Positions 9,269 through 21,530 of a DNA stretch of 64,000 nt are shown piece by piece (the first letter of the stretch is position 1; every line of letters begins with the position of its first letter). Under the pieces are notes generated by a model. That model had not been told where the DNA came from. It saw only the letters and a list, made by a program, of their open reading frames with translations, and ran no database searches. Source of the stretch: CBDDIP01 sp965229005 (GTDB lineage: Bacteria; Actinomycetota; Acidimicrobiia; Acidimicrobiales; Ilumatobacteraceae); contig CBDDIP010000002.1 in NCBI GenBank assembly GCA_965229005.1, positions 3,286,001 through 3,350,000 on the forward strand. Direction: 5' to 3'. The translations under genes and the position numbers were made by a program.

Positions 9269-12172
9269 GTGCTGTGCCCGAGTGTCGTCGGTCGTGACGC
9301 ACTGCTGGGATCGCTGCATGCGCACGTTCAGGCGCTGTCGGACGGGATCGGTGGTCTCGTCGTGGTGGTCGGTGAACCGGGTTCGGGCAAGACCCGGCTC
9401 GTCCGCGAGCTGACCAGCGCTGCCGGCGTCTCCGTACTGGCCGGACGGTGCGTCCCGGCGGAGAGCCCGGTCCCCTACCGGCCGCTGACCGAGGCGTTCC
9501 TCGCCGCGTACCGCGACCGCGTGCAACCGGTGGACGCATCGCTGCGCGGCTTCGGGCCGTCGCTCGGCCTGCTGGTGCCGGCCTGGCGTGCAAGCAACGA
9601 CATCGACGGCGATCGCGACCACCACGACGCCTCACCCCTCGTCCTCGGCGAGACGGTCGTCCGCGTCCTGCGCGTCGAGCGGGCCGCGACCGTGCTGGTG
9701 ATCGAGGACATCCATTGGGCCGACGCCGAGACCCTTGCCGTGCTCGAGTACCTCGCCGATGCCGTCCGCTCGGAGCCGGTGCTGTGCGTGTGCACCAGTC
9801 GCACCGACGGCGCCGCAACCGACCTCATCACCCGGCTCGTCGAGCGCGGCTCGAGTCGCGTGGTGCGCCTCACGCCGCTCGATCCCGCCGACGTGGAGCT
9901 GATGGTCGGGTTGTGCCTGTCGACCGCGACGCCGCCGGGTGACCTGACCCGGTTCGTCGTCGAGCACAGCGATGGGCTTCCGTTCCTCGTCGAGGAGCTG
10001 CTGGCCGGACTGGTCGCGACATCTGCGCTGCGGTCCGACAGCGGTCACTGGGTCAGCGCCGGGCCGTTCACGCCCACCGTTCCGGCGAGCCTCAGGTCAT
10101 CGATCGATCGCCGACTCGGCGCGCTGGACCCGACGGCGAGAGCGGTGATCGGTGCCGCCGCGCTGTTGGGACGGAGCTTCGCCTGGGAGCTGCTGCCAGC
10201 GATCGCGGGGGTGGACGGCCGAGCCGCGGTCGACGCGCTGCGCGCGGCCGTGCAACACCAGCTGATCGAGGTCGATGGCGCAGGGTTCACGTTTCGGCAC
10301 GCGCTCACCCGCGATGCGGTGCTCAGCAACCTGCTTCCTCCCGAGCGCCAGGAGCTCGCCGAGCGTGCGTGGCCGGCGATCGAACGCGCCAACCCTGGCC
10401 TTCCGGGCTCGACGCTGGAGCTCGCCGCCGACCTGGCCGAAGCGGCCGGTGTAACCGGTGCGGCCGCAACGCACCTCGTGGAGAGCGCCAGGCGGGCCTT
10501 TGCCGCCGGTGCGTTCACGACCGCGGCCTCCACGGCGCGCCGCGCCTCGACGTTGGCCGGTGAGGCCCATGACGTCATCCGGTTGGACGCCGACGAGCTG
10601 CTCGTCGGCGTCCTCGGCGCAGCAGGACATCCTGCGGAGGCGATTGCACTCGGGCGCGACGTCGCCGCTCGACTCGCGACCACGGCAGCCACGAACGGTC
10701 GCCGTGCCGACGTGCTCATCGCGATCGCGCGGGCAGCGGTCGCCTCGGGCGATCTCGCCTCGGCAGCGGCAGACGTCGCGGACGCGCGTCGCCTCGTCGG
10801 CGACGACGTCGACGTCGCCCGGACGGCGCGCATCGACGCCACGGCGGCCCACATCGCGCTGGACTCCGGCGACCTCGTCACCGCCGAACGCCTCGCACGA
10901 CTCGCCGTGGACGGCGCCGACCGGAGCGGGCAACCGGCCGTCGAGTGCGACGCATCGATCGTCGCCGGGCGTGCCGCCCGTGCGGTCGAGCTCGAACGTT
11001 CCGAGCAGTGGTTCGAACGAGCCGTCGCCGTTGCACGCGCCGCACAGCTCGGCGAGTGGCACCTGCGCGCCCAGCAGGAGATCGCCCTGTCCGTCTGGTC
11101 GCTCGGCAACCAGCAGCTGCTTCGCGAAACGCGTTCGGTGGCAGCCACCTACGGAGCGATGAGCACGGTCGCCGTGATGGACCTGAGCCTCGCGGACATC
11201 GCGCTCTCCAATTTCGCCAGTGCGGAGTGCCTGGATGCCGCAACATCGTGCGTGGAGATCAGCCGACGGTTCCGACTGGCGACCGAGTCCGTCGCGCAGC
11301 TCTGGCTGGCAGGCGCCCACGCGCTCCGCGGTGACGTCGCAGGGATGAACGACGCGATCGACGCAGCGCTCGCACCGGATCCGCACGACCCGCGAATCCT
11401 CGGTGATCTGTACGGGCGCGTGCTGGCCACTCGCGCGTTCGTGCAGGACGATCTCGCCCAGCTACCGATGCTCATGTCGTCGATGATCGACCACGTCCGC
11501 CGTGCCCCACCGGGAACGTCCGTCTTCCCCGGACGAGTGCTGTGGGCGCTCCTGCGCACGATCGACGACGACGACGTCGGCGCATCAGCGCGCGTCGAGC
11601 TGGCGGCGTCGACCAACCGATTTGCCTCGGAGTACTTCGTACGAGCGAGCGACGTGGTCGAGGCTGTTGCGCTCGGCCGTCACGGCGACGCGGCTGGGGC
11701 CATGGCACGGTTCGCGCCGGCCTACGCGAGCCTGACGGCGATCCCCCTGACCCTTGGCACGGTCCATGCTTCGTCGATCCTGATCGCCCAAGCAGCGATC
11801 CGCGACGGATGGGGAGAACCCGTGGTGTGGCTGCGAGCTGCCGAGGCATACTTCGCCGAACGCGGCTTCGAGCGTCTCGCGCGACGCTGTCGGATCACGC
11901 TGGGTGCCGCCGGAGCACCGATGCCGCGTCGCGGTCGTGGCAACGCCGTGGTTCCGAGCGGGCTTCGTCGATACGGGGTGACCAGCCGTGAGATCGAGGT
12001 GCTGCAGCTCGTCGTCACCGGGCACACGAACAAGCAGATCGCCGACACGTTGTTCGTGTCGCCGAAGACCGTCGAGCGCCACCTCTCCAGCCTCTTCACG
12101 CGGCTCGCCGTCGCCAGCCGCGGCGCGCTGGCCGAAGCGGCCGCTCCACACCTCGTCGCTCCCGAACGCTAA
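9269..12172 (+). CDS. Large ATP-binding LuxR-family transcriptional regulator
   Basis: 967 residues, GTG start. N-terminal AAA/STAND-type ATPase: Walker A GEPGSGKT (35-42), Walker B VLVIEDIHWAD (142-152). The middle is Ala-rich helical sequence of TPR-like character. The C-terminus is a LuxR helix-turn-helix (LTSREIEVLQLVVTGHTNKQ then SPKTVERHLSSLFTRL). Such MalT/LAL-type regulators sense a ligand through the ATPase/TPR part and activate nearby operons. A perfect palindrome follows 3 nt after its stop, before a metallo-beta-lactamase gene that is a plausible target. Ligand unknown. Confidence 0.9.
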   Translation: MLCPSVVGRDALLGSLHAHVQALSDGIGGLVVVVGEPGSGKTRLVRELTSAAGVSVLAGRCVPAESPVPYRPLTEAFLAAYRDRVQPVDASLRGFGPSLGLLVPAWRASNDIDGDRDHHDASPLVLGETVVRVLRVERAATVLVIEDIHWADAETLAVLEYLADAVRSEPVLCVCTSRTDGAATDLITRLVERGSSRVVRLTPLDPADVELMVGLCLSTATPPGDLTRFVVEHSDGLPFLVEELLAGLVATSALRSDSGHWVSAGPFTPTVPASLRSSIDRRLGALDPTARAVIGAAALLGRSFAWELLPAIAGVDGRAAVDALRAAVQHQLIEVDGAGFTFRHALTRDAVLSNLLPPERQELAERAWPAIERANPGLPGSTLELAADLAEAAGVTGAAATHLVESARRAFAAGAFTTAASTARRASTLAGEAHDVIRLDADELLVGVLGAAGHPAEAIALGRDVAARLATTAATNGRRADVLIAIARAAVASGDLASAAADVADARRLVGDDVDVARTARIDATAAHIALDSGDLVTAERLARLAVDGADRSGQPAVECDASIVAGRAARAVELERSEQWFERAVAVARAAQLGEWHLRAQQEIALSVWSLGNQQLLRETRSVAATYGAMSTVAVMDLSLADIALSNFASAECLDAATSCVEISRRFRLATESVAQLWLAGAHALRGDVAGMNDAIDAALAPDPHDPRILGDLYGRVLATRAFVQDDLAQLPMLMSSMIDHVRRAPPGTSVFPGRVLWALLRTIDDDDVGASARVELAASTNRFASEYFVRASDVVEAVALGRHGDAAGAMARFAPAYASLTAIPLTLGTVHASSILIAQAAIRDGWGEPVVWLRAAEAYFAERGFERLARRCRITLGAAGAPMPRRGRGNAVVPSGLRRYGVTSREIEVLQLVVTGHTNKQIADTLFVSPKTVERHLSSLFTRLAVASRGALAEAAAPHLVAPER

Positions 12173-12175
12173 ATG

Positions 12176-12189
12176 GGGGTCGCGACCCC
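12176..12189. promoter_or_regulatory. Perfect 14-bp palindrome GGGGTCGCGACCCC
   Basis: Uninterrupted dyad in the 53-bp gap between the LuxR-type regulator and the metallo-beta-lactamase gene. It may be an operator for the latter or a short hairpin. No U-run follows, so a terminator is less likely. Confidence 0.4.
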
Positions 12190-12225
12190 GATGCGGAAGC
12201 GATCCGGTGAGCAGACGATGTCCCC

Positions 12226-12966
12226 ATGCACACCAACGTCCACGAGATCGCCGACGGCGTCTACCGCCTCTCCACCCTGATCCCCGACGCCGCCCCGGGC
12301 GGCTTCACGTTCAACCAGTACCTGATCGCCGGCGACGAGCCGATGATCTTCCACACCGGAGCGCGCCAGCTGTTCCCGCTCGTCAGCGACGCCGTCGGTC
12401 GAGTGCTGGGCGTCGAACGGCTCCGCTGGCTGAGCTTCGGACACCTCGAGTCCGACGAGTGCGGCTCCATGAACCAGTGGCTGGCCGCCGCGCCGGCGAG
12501 CGAGGTCGCCTTCAACCCGTTGGGCTGTGCGATCTCGTTGAACGACATGAGCGATCGGCCTCCACGAGCGGTGAGCGACGAGGACGCACTCGACATCGGC
12601 GGACACCGGCTGCGGATGCTGCCGACGCCACACGTCCCGCACGGATGGGAAGCCCAGGTCATGTTCGACGAGACCACCGGAACGCTGTTCTGCGGTGACC
12701 TGTTCACGCAGACGGGCGACTCCCCCGCGCTGGTCCACGATGCGGACATCGTGCAACCGGCGCTCGACGCCGAGGCGCTCTTCGGCGCGACTGCGGTCAC
12801 GGCGGCAACGGCACCGACCATCCGTCGGCTCGCCGAGCTCGCTCCACGCACGCTTGCGCTGATGCACGGCCCGGCGTTCGTCGGCGACGGCCGAGCGGCG
12901 CTCCTCGATCTCGCTGATGCGTACGAGGCGATCCTCCACCGCGGCATCGAACAGGCTGCAGCCTGA
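12226..12966 (+). CDS. Metallo-beta-lactamase-fold protein, flavodiiron (ODP)-like
   Basis: 246 residues. The fold markers are GHLESDECGSMN, PHVPHGWEAQVMF, TLFCGDLFTQTGD and LALMHGPAF, which match the di-iron oxygen-binding (ODP) branch of the metallo-beta-lactamase superfamily. In flavodiiron proteins the first motif is HxExDH; here it reads HLESDE, so the last His is Glu. There is no C-terminal flavodoxin domain, so an oxygen/NO reductase or sensor function is uncertain. The stop TGA shares a base with the ATG of the SRPBCC gene (TGATG), so the two are translationally coupled. Confidence 0.8.
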   Translation: MHTNVHEIADGVYRLSTLIPDAAPGGFTFNQYLIAGDEPMIFHTGARQLFPLVSDAVGRVLGVERLRWLSFGHLESDECGSMNQWLAAAPASEVAFNPLGCAISLNDMSDRPPRAVSDEDALDIGGHRLRMLPTPHVPHGWEAQVMFDETTGTLFCGDLFTQTGDSPALVHDADIVQPALDAEALFGATAVTAATAPTIRRLAELAPRTLALMHGPAFVGDGRAALLDLADAYEAILHRGIEQAAA

Positions 12967-13442
12967 TGCGACAAGAGCTGACCTCCGACGAAGTGGAGCG
13001 CTACATCGAAGCAGCGCCACAGGACGTGTACGACGTCATCGCCGACGTCACCCGAACGCCCGAACGCACGCCGGACATCGTCCGCTGCGAGTGGATCGAC
13101 GGGGCCACCGGCCCGGCCGTCGGCGCCCGCTTCCGTGCGGTGAACAAGCAGGGACGCGGACCGAACTGGAAGAACACGCCCGTCGTCACCGTGGCCGATC
13201 CGGGCGTGGAGTTCTCGTTCACACGGACCGAACCGTTCGCTGGAACCATCCTCTGGCGGCACCGCTTCGTCGCCGAGGGATCGGGAACACGTGTCATCGA
13301 GTCCTACGAAGTGGTCAAGCCGATCTCGTTGATGGGCTGGTTCATCATCGACACGCTCTACGGCATGAAGGATCGACGCGGCGAGCTGCGCGCCAGCATG
13401 ATCGCCTCACTGGACCGCTTGGCGGCGCTCGTCACGCGTTGA
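12966..13442 (+). CDS. SRPBCC-family (polyketide cyclase/START-like) protein
   Basis: 158 residues. It starts RYIEAAPQDVYDVIADVTRT, the typical first strand and helix of the Bet v 1-like fold, and contains GARFRAVNKQ and RVIESYEVV. Members bind hydrophobic ligands or act as cyclases/dehydratases; no specific substrate can be assigned. It is coupled by a 1-nt overlap to the metallo-beta-lactamase-fold gene, suggesting a joint function. It converges on the M48 peptidase gene with an 11-nt overlap. Confidence 0.8.
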   Translation: MRQELTSDEVERYIEAAPQDVYDVIADVTRTPERTPDIVRCEWIDGATGPAVGARFRAVNKQGRGPNWKNTPVVTVADPGVEFSFTRTEPFAGTILWRHRFVAEGSGTRVIESYEVVKPISLMGWFIIDTLYGMKDRRGELRASMIASLDRLAALVTR

Positions 13443-14631
13443 CGACGCGAAGACCACGCCGGGCGCAGACCGCCGGCACCCACATCGACTCCAGTTCGCG
13501 GTCGATGGACATCCACGCAGCGGCCAGGCTGCTGCCCACCGCCCGCTGCTCCTCGAGCACCCGGATGCGCACGCCGTTCGGCGGGTGCGACGTGGCGCGT
13601 CCACCATCGAGGTCGCGACGCGACCACGCTGCGTTGCGATCCCACTCGCTGGCCGGCACGCGCTCCAACCACCGCCGGACGGCGGCCGGTCCACCTGACA
13701 CCGGCGCGGCGCGCACCTCTTGGTTCAACTGGTGGGCGATCGGCAACCGCTGCAGCGCGGCGACCATCGACGCACTCCCGGCCTGCTCGGCCGCCGATCG
13801 ATCGGCGCGCAGCTCCCCGTACTGGCTGGACGTGAACGAGGCGAACACCAGACCCTGGGCGATCACGACCGCGAGGAACCGGGTTGCCACGGCGAACGGA
13901 GCGAAGACGTACAGCCCCATGCGAGGACGACTGCGTCCGCGGTGCTGGCCTCCTGCGGCTCGGTACCACCGGCGCAGCGACCGCAACGACAGGCCGAGCA
14001 GCGCGGTGCGCATCGGATCGCCGTTGCCGATGTGGCCGATCTCGTGGGCGAGCACGGCCACCCGCTGGCGCTCGTCGAGCAGCCACCACAGCGGCAGCCC
14101 GATCGTCAGACTGGTGCCGAGCAGCCCGCGGTGGCTGACGCTGGCGTTGACCTCCGTCGTCACGTAGATCCGTCTCGGACGCGGGTGCTTCATCGCGTCG
14201 GCGAGCAACGCCACCGCCTCGAACGTCGCCGGTGCCTGCGTGCGCTTCAGACGCACCTCGTTGCCGTGGCGCTCGGGCCATGGCAACGCCCAGACGGCAC
14301 CGATCACCATTGGCAGCCCGAGGATCATCAACGATCCCTTGCCGGAGGCGATCAACCGCGCACCGAGGTAGCCGACGAGGAACGGCAGCACGAGCACGAC
14401 CACCGCGACGACCACCGCCACGGCGCGACCGAGCAGCGGAGCCCGACGGCCGGCGACGAAGGCCGCGACGACGTCACGCCCGCGCCGCCGTTGCATGCGC
14501 CGAAGGCTTCGCGTCAGCACGTCCGGTTCGTCGATCGAGCGCAGGCCCTCCACGTTCCACCCGCACTCGGCGCACCACGCCACGAACTGTCCCCCGCCGA
14601 GCACCGGCGCGATGCACTTCGGACAGTCCAC
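13432..14631 (-). CDS. M48-family zinc metallopeptidase with N-terminal zinc ribbon, membrane
   Basis: 399 residues, GTG start at 14631. An N-terminal CPKC...CAEC pair (residues 3-23) suggests a zinc ribbon. Two hydrophobic segments lie around 68-90 and 100-116. The protease motif is HEIGH at 196-200 in VLAHEIGHIGNGD, and the third ligand is probably the Glu in QYGELRADR. HtpX/Ste24-like proteins degrade membrane proteins; the substrate here is unknown. It lies 17 nt downstream of uvrA in the same direction. Confidence 0.85.
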   Translation of the reverse strand: MDCPKCIAPVLGGGQFVAWCAECGWNVEGLRSIDEPDVLTRSLRRMQRRRGRDVVAAFVAGRRAPLLGRAVAVVVAVVVLVLPFLVGYLGARLIASGKGSLMILGLPMVIGAVWALPWPERHGNEVRLKRTQAPATFEAVALLADAMKHPRPRRIYVTTEVNASVSHRGLLGTSLTIGLPLWWLLDERQRVAVLAHEIGHIGNGDPMRTALLGLSLRSLRRWYRAAGGQHRGRSRPRMGLYVFAPFAVATRFLAVVIAQGLVFASFTSSQYGELRADRSAAEQAGSASMVAALQRLPIAHQLNQEVRAAPVSGGPAAVRRWLERVPASEWDRNAAWSRRDLDGGRATSHPPNGVRIRVLEEQRAVGSSLAAAWMSIDRELESMWVPAVCARRGLRVVNA

Positions 14632-14648
14632 GACGTGATCCTTGCGGC

Positions 14649-17519
<2,871 letters not shown>

Positions 17520-17542
17520 TGGGCACCACTGTATCAGCAGAC

Positions 17543-17554
17543 GAACACACGTTC
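17543..17554 (-). promoter_or_regulatory. LexA (SOS) box upstream of uvrA, GAAC-ACAC-GTTC
   Basis: Matches the actinobacterial SOS box core GAAC-N4-GTTC exactly, with a C in front (CGAAC). It lies 24 nt upstream of the uvrA ATG, over the expected -35 region of a promoter whose -10 would be TACAGT (17533-17528). DNA-damage induction through LexA is the expected consequence. Confidence 0.75.
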
Positions 17555-17594
17555 TGAGGCCGGAACGGGTGGTTCATGTGGCAGAGTCAGCGCG

Positions 17595-18788
17595 GTGGGC
17601 GATGTGGTGGAGCGCGATGGCGGACGCACGACGGCGGTCACCGTGCTCATCGTCGTCGGCCTCGGCCTGGCGGTCTTCGCGGCCACGGCGGCCGGCGTCA
17701 CCCGAGGCTTCGACCGCCACCGCGTGGATCGCGGCGACGAGCTGCTGCGGGTGGCCATCGCCGTCGGCATCGCCCTCGCGGTCGGTGCGGTCGTCATCGC
17801 CCTCGTGGCCAGATCGGTGCGCCAGGGCCGTGCCTCCCCGAGCCTGCTGCGCGGCAGCTCGTTGGCCATGTTCCTGTTCGGCATCGTCGCACTCGGAGCG
17901 ATCATCGGCGCCGCGCTGACACCCGGCGTGCCGTCGGACTCGGACGGCACCGGCCCGCCTCCGTCGTCACCGGGCAGCGAGCCGACCGAGGACCGCGGTG
18001 CGGTGTTCGATCCGGACTCGGGCGAGGTGTTCGTCGACAGCGACGGCAACGGCGTGTTCGACCATCGATACATCCCGTGCCCCGATCCGGCCTCCGCCGT
18101 GGCGGCCGAGATCACCGTGCCGGGGCCGCCCGGAAGCGATCCCGTCGACAGCGTTCCCGAGTACGACGACGGCGAGGTGGTCGTCATCCCGATCGACGAG
18201 AACTGCGACGGACACGCGGAGCGCTCCGTCATCGCCGTCGTCGACCACGGCGCGTTCCCGAACGGACCACCGGCGACGACGTTGCCGCCGAAGATCGCCG
18301 ACCCGCCGTCGAAGTCCTCGAGCTCGTGGTGGATCATCACCATCGGACTGCTGATCGTGCTCGCCGGGTTGATCGCCGTGCTCGTCAAGGCGTTGCGCAC
18401 GCGTCCCGGCGGTGTCGTGCTGCCGCCGCCGTTGCCGATGCCACCTGATGATCCGGCGGCATCCACCGCTGACGTCGCGGCTTCCTTTGCCGAGAGCGCT
18501 GCACTCGTCGCCGACGACCCGGACCCGCGGCGCGCCATCATCGCCGCCTACGCCCACCTCCTGGAACGGCTCGCCGCCGCCGGTCACCCGCGGCTGCCGC
18601 ACGAGGCGCCGGAGGAGCACCTCCGTCGCTGCCTCAACGCACTGCGCATCCCCGCCGACTCGTTGAGCACGGTCACCCGGCAGTTCCTCGTCGCCCGGTT
18701 CAGCACGCACACGCTGACCGAGCTGGACCGGGATCAGGTTCGCGACGCGTTGCGCACGGCCGGTGAGCTCCTCCGGGTGAGCGCGTGA
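17595..18788 (+). CDS. DUF4129-type membrane protein of a MoxR/DUF58 operon
   Basis: About 397 residues from a GTG at 17595 (further in-frame GTGs at 17604 and 17607). Three hydrophobic helices fill the first ~110 residues, followed by a Pro/Ser/Asp-rich outer segment with a calcium-loop-like DSDGNGVFD, a fourth helix (WWIITIGLLIVLAGLIAVLV) and a C-terminal DUF4129-like cytosolic domain (AYAHLLERLAAAGHPRLPHE). First gene of a five-gene operon; its stop overlaps the next start by GTGA. Such operons accompany MoxR ATPases and are thought to act in assembly or maturation of exported proteins; the exact substrate is unknown. Confidence 0.75.
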   Translation: MGDVVERDGGRTTAVTVLIVVGLGLAVFAATAAGVTRGFDRHRVDRGDELLRVAIAVGIALAVGAVVIALVARSVRQGRASPSLLRGSSLAMFLFGIVALGAIIGAALTPGVPSDSDGTGPPPSSPGSEPTEDRGAVFDPDSGEVFVDSDGNGVFDHRYIPCPDPASAVAAEITVPGPPGSDPVDSVPEYDDGEVVVIPIDENCDGHAERSVIAVVDHGAFPNGPPATTLPPKIADPPSKSSSSWWIITIGLLIVLAGLIAVLVKALRTRPGGVVLPPPLPMPPDDPAASTADVAASFAESAALVADDPDPRRAIIAAYAHLLERLAAAGHPRLPHEAPEEHLRRCLNALRIPADSLSTVTRQFLVARFSTHTLTELDRDQVRDALRTAGELLRVSA

Positions 18789-19276
18789 CGCTCCGCCTGT
18801 CGATCATCCTGCTCGGCGCGTGCGCGATCGCCTCGGTCGCGTTCCCGGCGATCGGCCACCTCGCCCTGCAGCTCCTCGCGATCGGCATCTGCGCGCTCCT
18901 CGCCGCCGATCTCCTGCGACGGTTGATGGGGCCGCTGCACCCGATGAGCGCGCACCGCATCTGGGTCCCGCGCCGCACCCGGCCGGCGGACGAGCTCCCG
19001 CGCGAGCTGGTCAGCCTCGAGCGCGGCATGCGCGAGGGTCGCTGGCTGTTCGGCTCCGAGCTGCCCGCCCAGCACGTGACGATCCTGCGCAACTGCCTCG
19101 TCGAGCGCCTTCGGCATCGTCACGGGCTGGAGGCGGCACGGGCCGCCGACCTCCCGGCGATCGCCGCACTCGTGTCGCAGCCGCTGCTCGCGCTGGTGCA
19201 GCTCGGGCCCACCGAACCGGTGCGCATCCGCCGCAAGCACGCCCACGCCCTGATCCAGGAGGTCCAACGACTATGA
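18785..19276 (+). CDS. Small membrane protein of the MoxR operon
   Basis: 163 residues, GTG start overlapping the previous stop by 4 nt (GTGA). Two adjacent hydrophobic helices (residues 4-45) are followed by a soluble Arg/Leu-rich helical domain. I do not recognise a named family. The position between the DUF4129 and MoxR genes is the best clue to its role. The stop overlaps the moxR ATG (ATGA). Confidence 0.75.
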   Translation: MTLRLSIILLGACAIASVAFPAIGHLALQLLAIGICALLAADLLRRLMGPLHPMSAHRIWVPRRTRPADELPRELVSLERGMREGRWLFGSELPAQHVTILRNCLVERLRHRHGLEAARAADLPAIAALVSQPLLALVQLGPTEPVRIRRKHAHALIQEVQRL

Positions 19277-20241
19277 CGCCCGCGACGAACGTGACGCCGG
19301 TGACCGCCGCCGAGTTGGTGCGCCAGCTCCTCGACGAGGTCGAGCGGGCCATCGTCGGCAAGCGATCGGTGCTCGAGCTGATCGTCGCCGGCCTGATCGC
19401 TGACGGGCACGTGCTGCTCGACGACGTGCCGGGCGTCGCCAAGACGTTGGCCGCTCGTTCGATCGCCACTGCTGCCGGGCTCGGGTTCTCGCGCGTTCAG
19501 TTCACGCCCGATCTGCTGCCGGCGGACATCACCGGCGCAACGGTGCTCGACCTGTCGACGCGCGAAGCGTCGTTCCGACCCGGGCCGATCTTCGCGTCGC
19601 TGGTCCTCGCCGACGAGATCAACCGTGCACCGGCGAAGACGCAAGCGGCGTTGTTGGAGGCGATGCAGGAGCGCCAGACCACTGCCGACGGCGTGTCGCA
19701 CCCGCTGCCACTGCCGTTCCTCGTGATCGCCACGCAGAACCCGATCGAGTCGGAAGGCACCTACCCGCTGCCCGAGGCACAGCTGGACCGGTTCATCCTG
19801 CGCACGTCGCTCGGTCTGCCGTCGCGCGACGACGAGATCGAGATCGTGCAACGCCGCCTCAGCCGCGGCACCGACGAGGTCGCGCTGCGACCCGTGATGG
19901 ACACGGACACGTTCCTCGCCGTGCAGCGTTCGCTCGAGTCGGTGCAGATGCACCCGGCCATCACCGGCTACATCGTCGACCTCGTCCGCGCCACGCGCTC
20001 GGCGCGTGAGCTCTCCGTCGGCGCCAGCCCGCGCGGCTCGTTGGCGATCACGAAGCTCGCACGCGCCCAGGCGATCATCGCCGGCCGCGACTTCGTCACA
20101 CCGGACGACGTGCGCACCGTCGCAGTCGCAGCACTCGGGCACCGCGTCGTGCTCACCGCCGAGTCGTGGGCTCGGCGGGTGGATCCGATGATCGTCGTCG
20201 ACAACGCGGTCCGATCGGTGGGCGCGCCCTCGTGGCGCTGA
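19273..20241 (+). CDS. MoxR-family AAA+ ATPase
   Basis: 322 residues. Walker A is the variant DVPGVAKT, normal for MoxR; Walker B is LVLADEINRAPAKTQAALLE; sensor 1 is ATQNPIESEGTYPLPEAQLD. The C-terminal lid follows (SVGASPRGSLAITKLARAQA). MoxR ATPases act as chaperones together with VWA/DUF58 partners, here the overlapping downstream gene. The ATG at 19273 shares ATGA with the upstream stop. Confidence 0.93.
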   Translation: MTPATNVTPVTAAELVRQLLDEVERAIVGKRSVLELIVAGLIADGHVLLDDVPGVAKTLAARSIATAAGLGFSRVQFTPDLLPADITGATVLDLSTREASFRPGPIFASLVLADEINRAPAKTQAALLEAMQERQTTADGVSHPLPLPFLVIATQNPIESEGTYPLPEAQLDRFILRTSLGLPSRDDEIEIVQRRLSRGTDEVALRPVMDTDTFLAVQRSLESVQMHPAITGYIVDLVRATRSARELSVGASPRGSLAITKLARAQAIIAGRDFVTPDDVRTVAVAALGHRVVLTAESWARRVDPMIVVDNAVRSVGAPSWR

Positions 20242-21530
20242 TCCCTCCCAACCGCGATCCACGAGCGATGGGCACCGCGCTGGTGGCCATCGGTCTCCTC
20301 ACCGCGGCCATGGTCGCCGGCAAGCCGTCGCTGTGCATGATCGCCGCGCCGTTCGCGGCCAGCGCGCTGGCCGGCATGCGCGACCGGCGGGGCATCGAGA
20401 TCACCGGCAAGATCGACCTCGACCGCACCACGGTCCTCGAAGGAGAGGAGCTCGCGGGCGTCGTCACGCTGTCGCTGCCCGGTGGTTCGTCGGGGCGCGT
20501 GTTGATCGAGGCGTCGCCGGGATGGTCGCCGGTCGAGCCCGGCGACGCGTTGTCGTGGTCGGTCGACCGATCCGACGCCACCTTCACGCGACCGTTCCGG
20601 ATCCGCGCCGACGACTGGGGCCGTCATCGCCTCGGCTTCGTGCACGTCACGTTGCGACGGCCGCTCGGTCACGTGGTGTGGGAGGTGCGCGCCGATGCCT
20701 CGCCCACGTTCGACGTGCTGCCTCGCCCCGAGCGCGTCCGCCAGCTGCTGCCGCCGCCGGCATCGCAGAGCGCCGTCGGCCTGCATCGCTCGAGAGCGGT
20801 CGGCGACGGATTCGAGTTCGCCGAGCTCCGGCCGTTCCAACCGGGCGACCGACTGCGCGACGTCAACTGGCGGGCAACCGCTCGCGCCGCGACGACCCAG
20901 GTGAACCGCCGGCATCCGGACCGCGCCGGTGACGTGGTGCTGCTGCTCGACACGTTCGGCGAGATGTTCGGCCCGGCCACTCGCGTCACTCGCGACGCGC
21001 TCGCCCGCTCGGCGCGAGCGGCGTGGTCCATCGCCGGGCTGCACTTCAACGCGCAGGACCGCGTCGGGCTCGCCGCGCAGGGCCGAGTGGTCGGCGTGCT
21101 GCAACCGTCGAGCGGCGACCGGGCCCGCTACGCGCTGCTCAACGCCCTGTTGTCGATCGGCGGAGCGATGGCCAGCGGCACCGATGCCGGGGGTGAAGCG
21201 CACTTCGATCGGCTGCCGCCGTCGTCGCTGCTGATCGCACTCACACCGCTGGCCGATCGGCGGATGGTCGATCGCCTCGCCGCGCTGCACCGCTCGGGCC
21301 GCAGCGTGGCCGTTGTCGTCGTCGACCTGATGGACCTCCTGCCCCCACCGAAGGACGAGGCCGCTCTCATCGCGCGCGAGCTGTTCGAGTTGCAGCTCAC
21401 CGAGCTGCGCGACCAGCTCGTCGAGCTCGGCGTGCCGCTTGCCGTGTGGGGTGCCGACGGCGACATCGCCGGCACCGTCGCTGCGCTTCGCCGCACGGGC
21501 AGGATCGGCTCCGGAGCCCTGCGGCAATGA
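20232..21530 (+). CDS. DUF58-family protein
   Basis: About 432 residues from GTG at 20232, which overlaps the moxR stop by 10 nt; an ATG at 20268 is the alternative. N-terminal hydrophobic segments are followed by beta-rich sequence and the DUF58 hallmark FEFAELRPFQPGDRLRDVNW near residue 200, then a VWA-like domain (DVVLLLDTFGEMFGP). DUF58 proteins are standard partners of MoxR ATPases. The stop overlaps the next ATG (ATGA). Confidence 0.88.
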   Translation: MALIPPNRDPRAMGTALVAIGLLTAAMVAGKPSLCMIAAPFAASALAGMRDRRGIEITGKIDLDRTTVLEGEELAGVVTLSLPGGSSGRVLIEASPGWSPVEPGDALSWSVDRSDATFTRPFRIRADDWGRHRLGFVHVTLRRPLGHVVWEVRADASPTFDVLPRPERVRQLLPPPASQSAVGLHRSRAVGDGFEFAELRPFQPGDRLRDVNWRATARAATTQVNRRHPDRAGDVVLLLDTFGEMFGPATRVTRDALARSARAAWSIAGLHFNAQDRVGLAAQGRVVGVLQPSSGDRARYALLNALLSIGGAMASGTDAGGEAHFDRLPPSSLLIALTPLADRRMVDRLAALHRSGRSVAVVVVDLMDLLPPPKDEAALIARELFELQLTELRDQLVELGVPLAVWGADGDIAGTVAALRRTGRIGSGALRQ

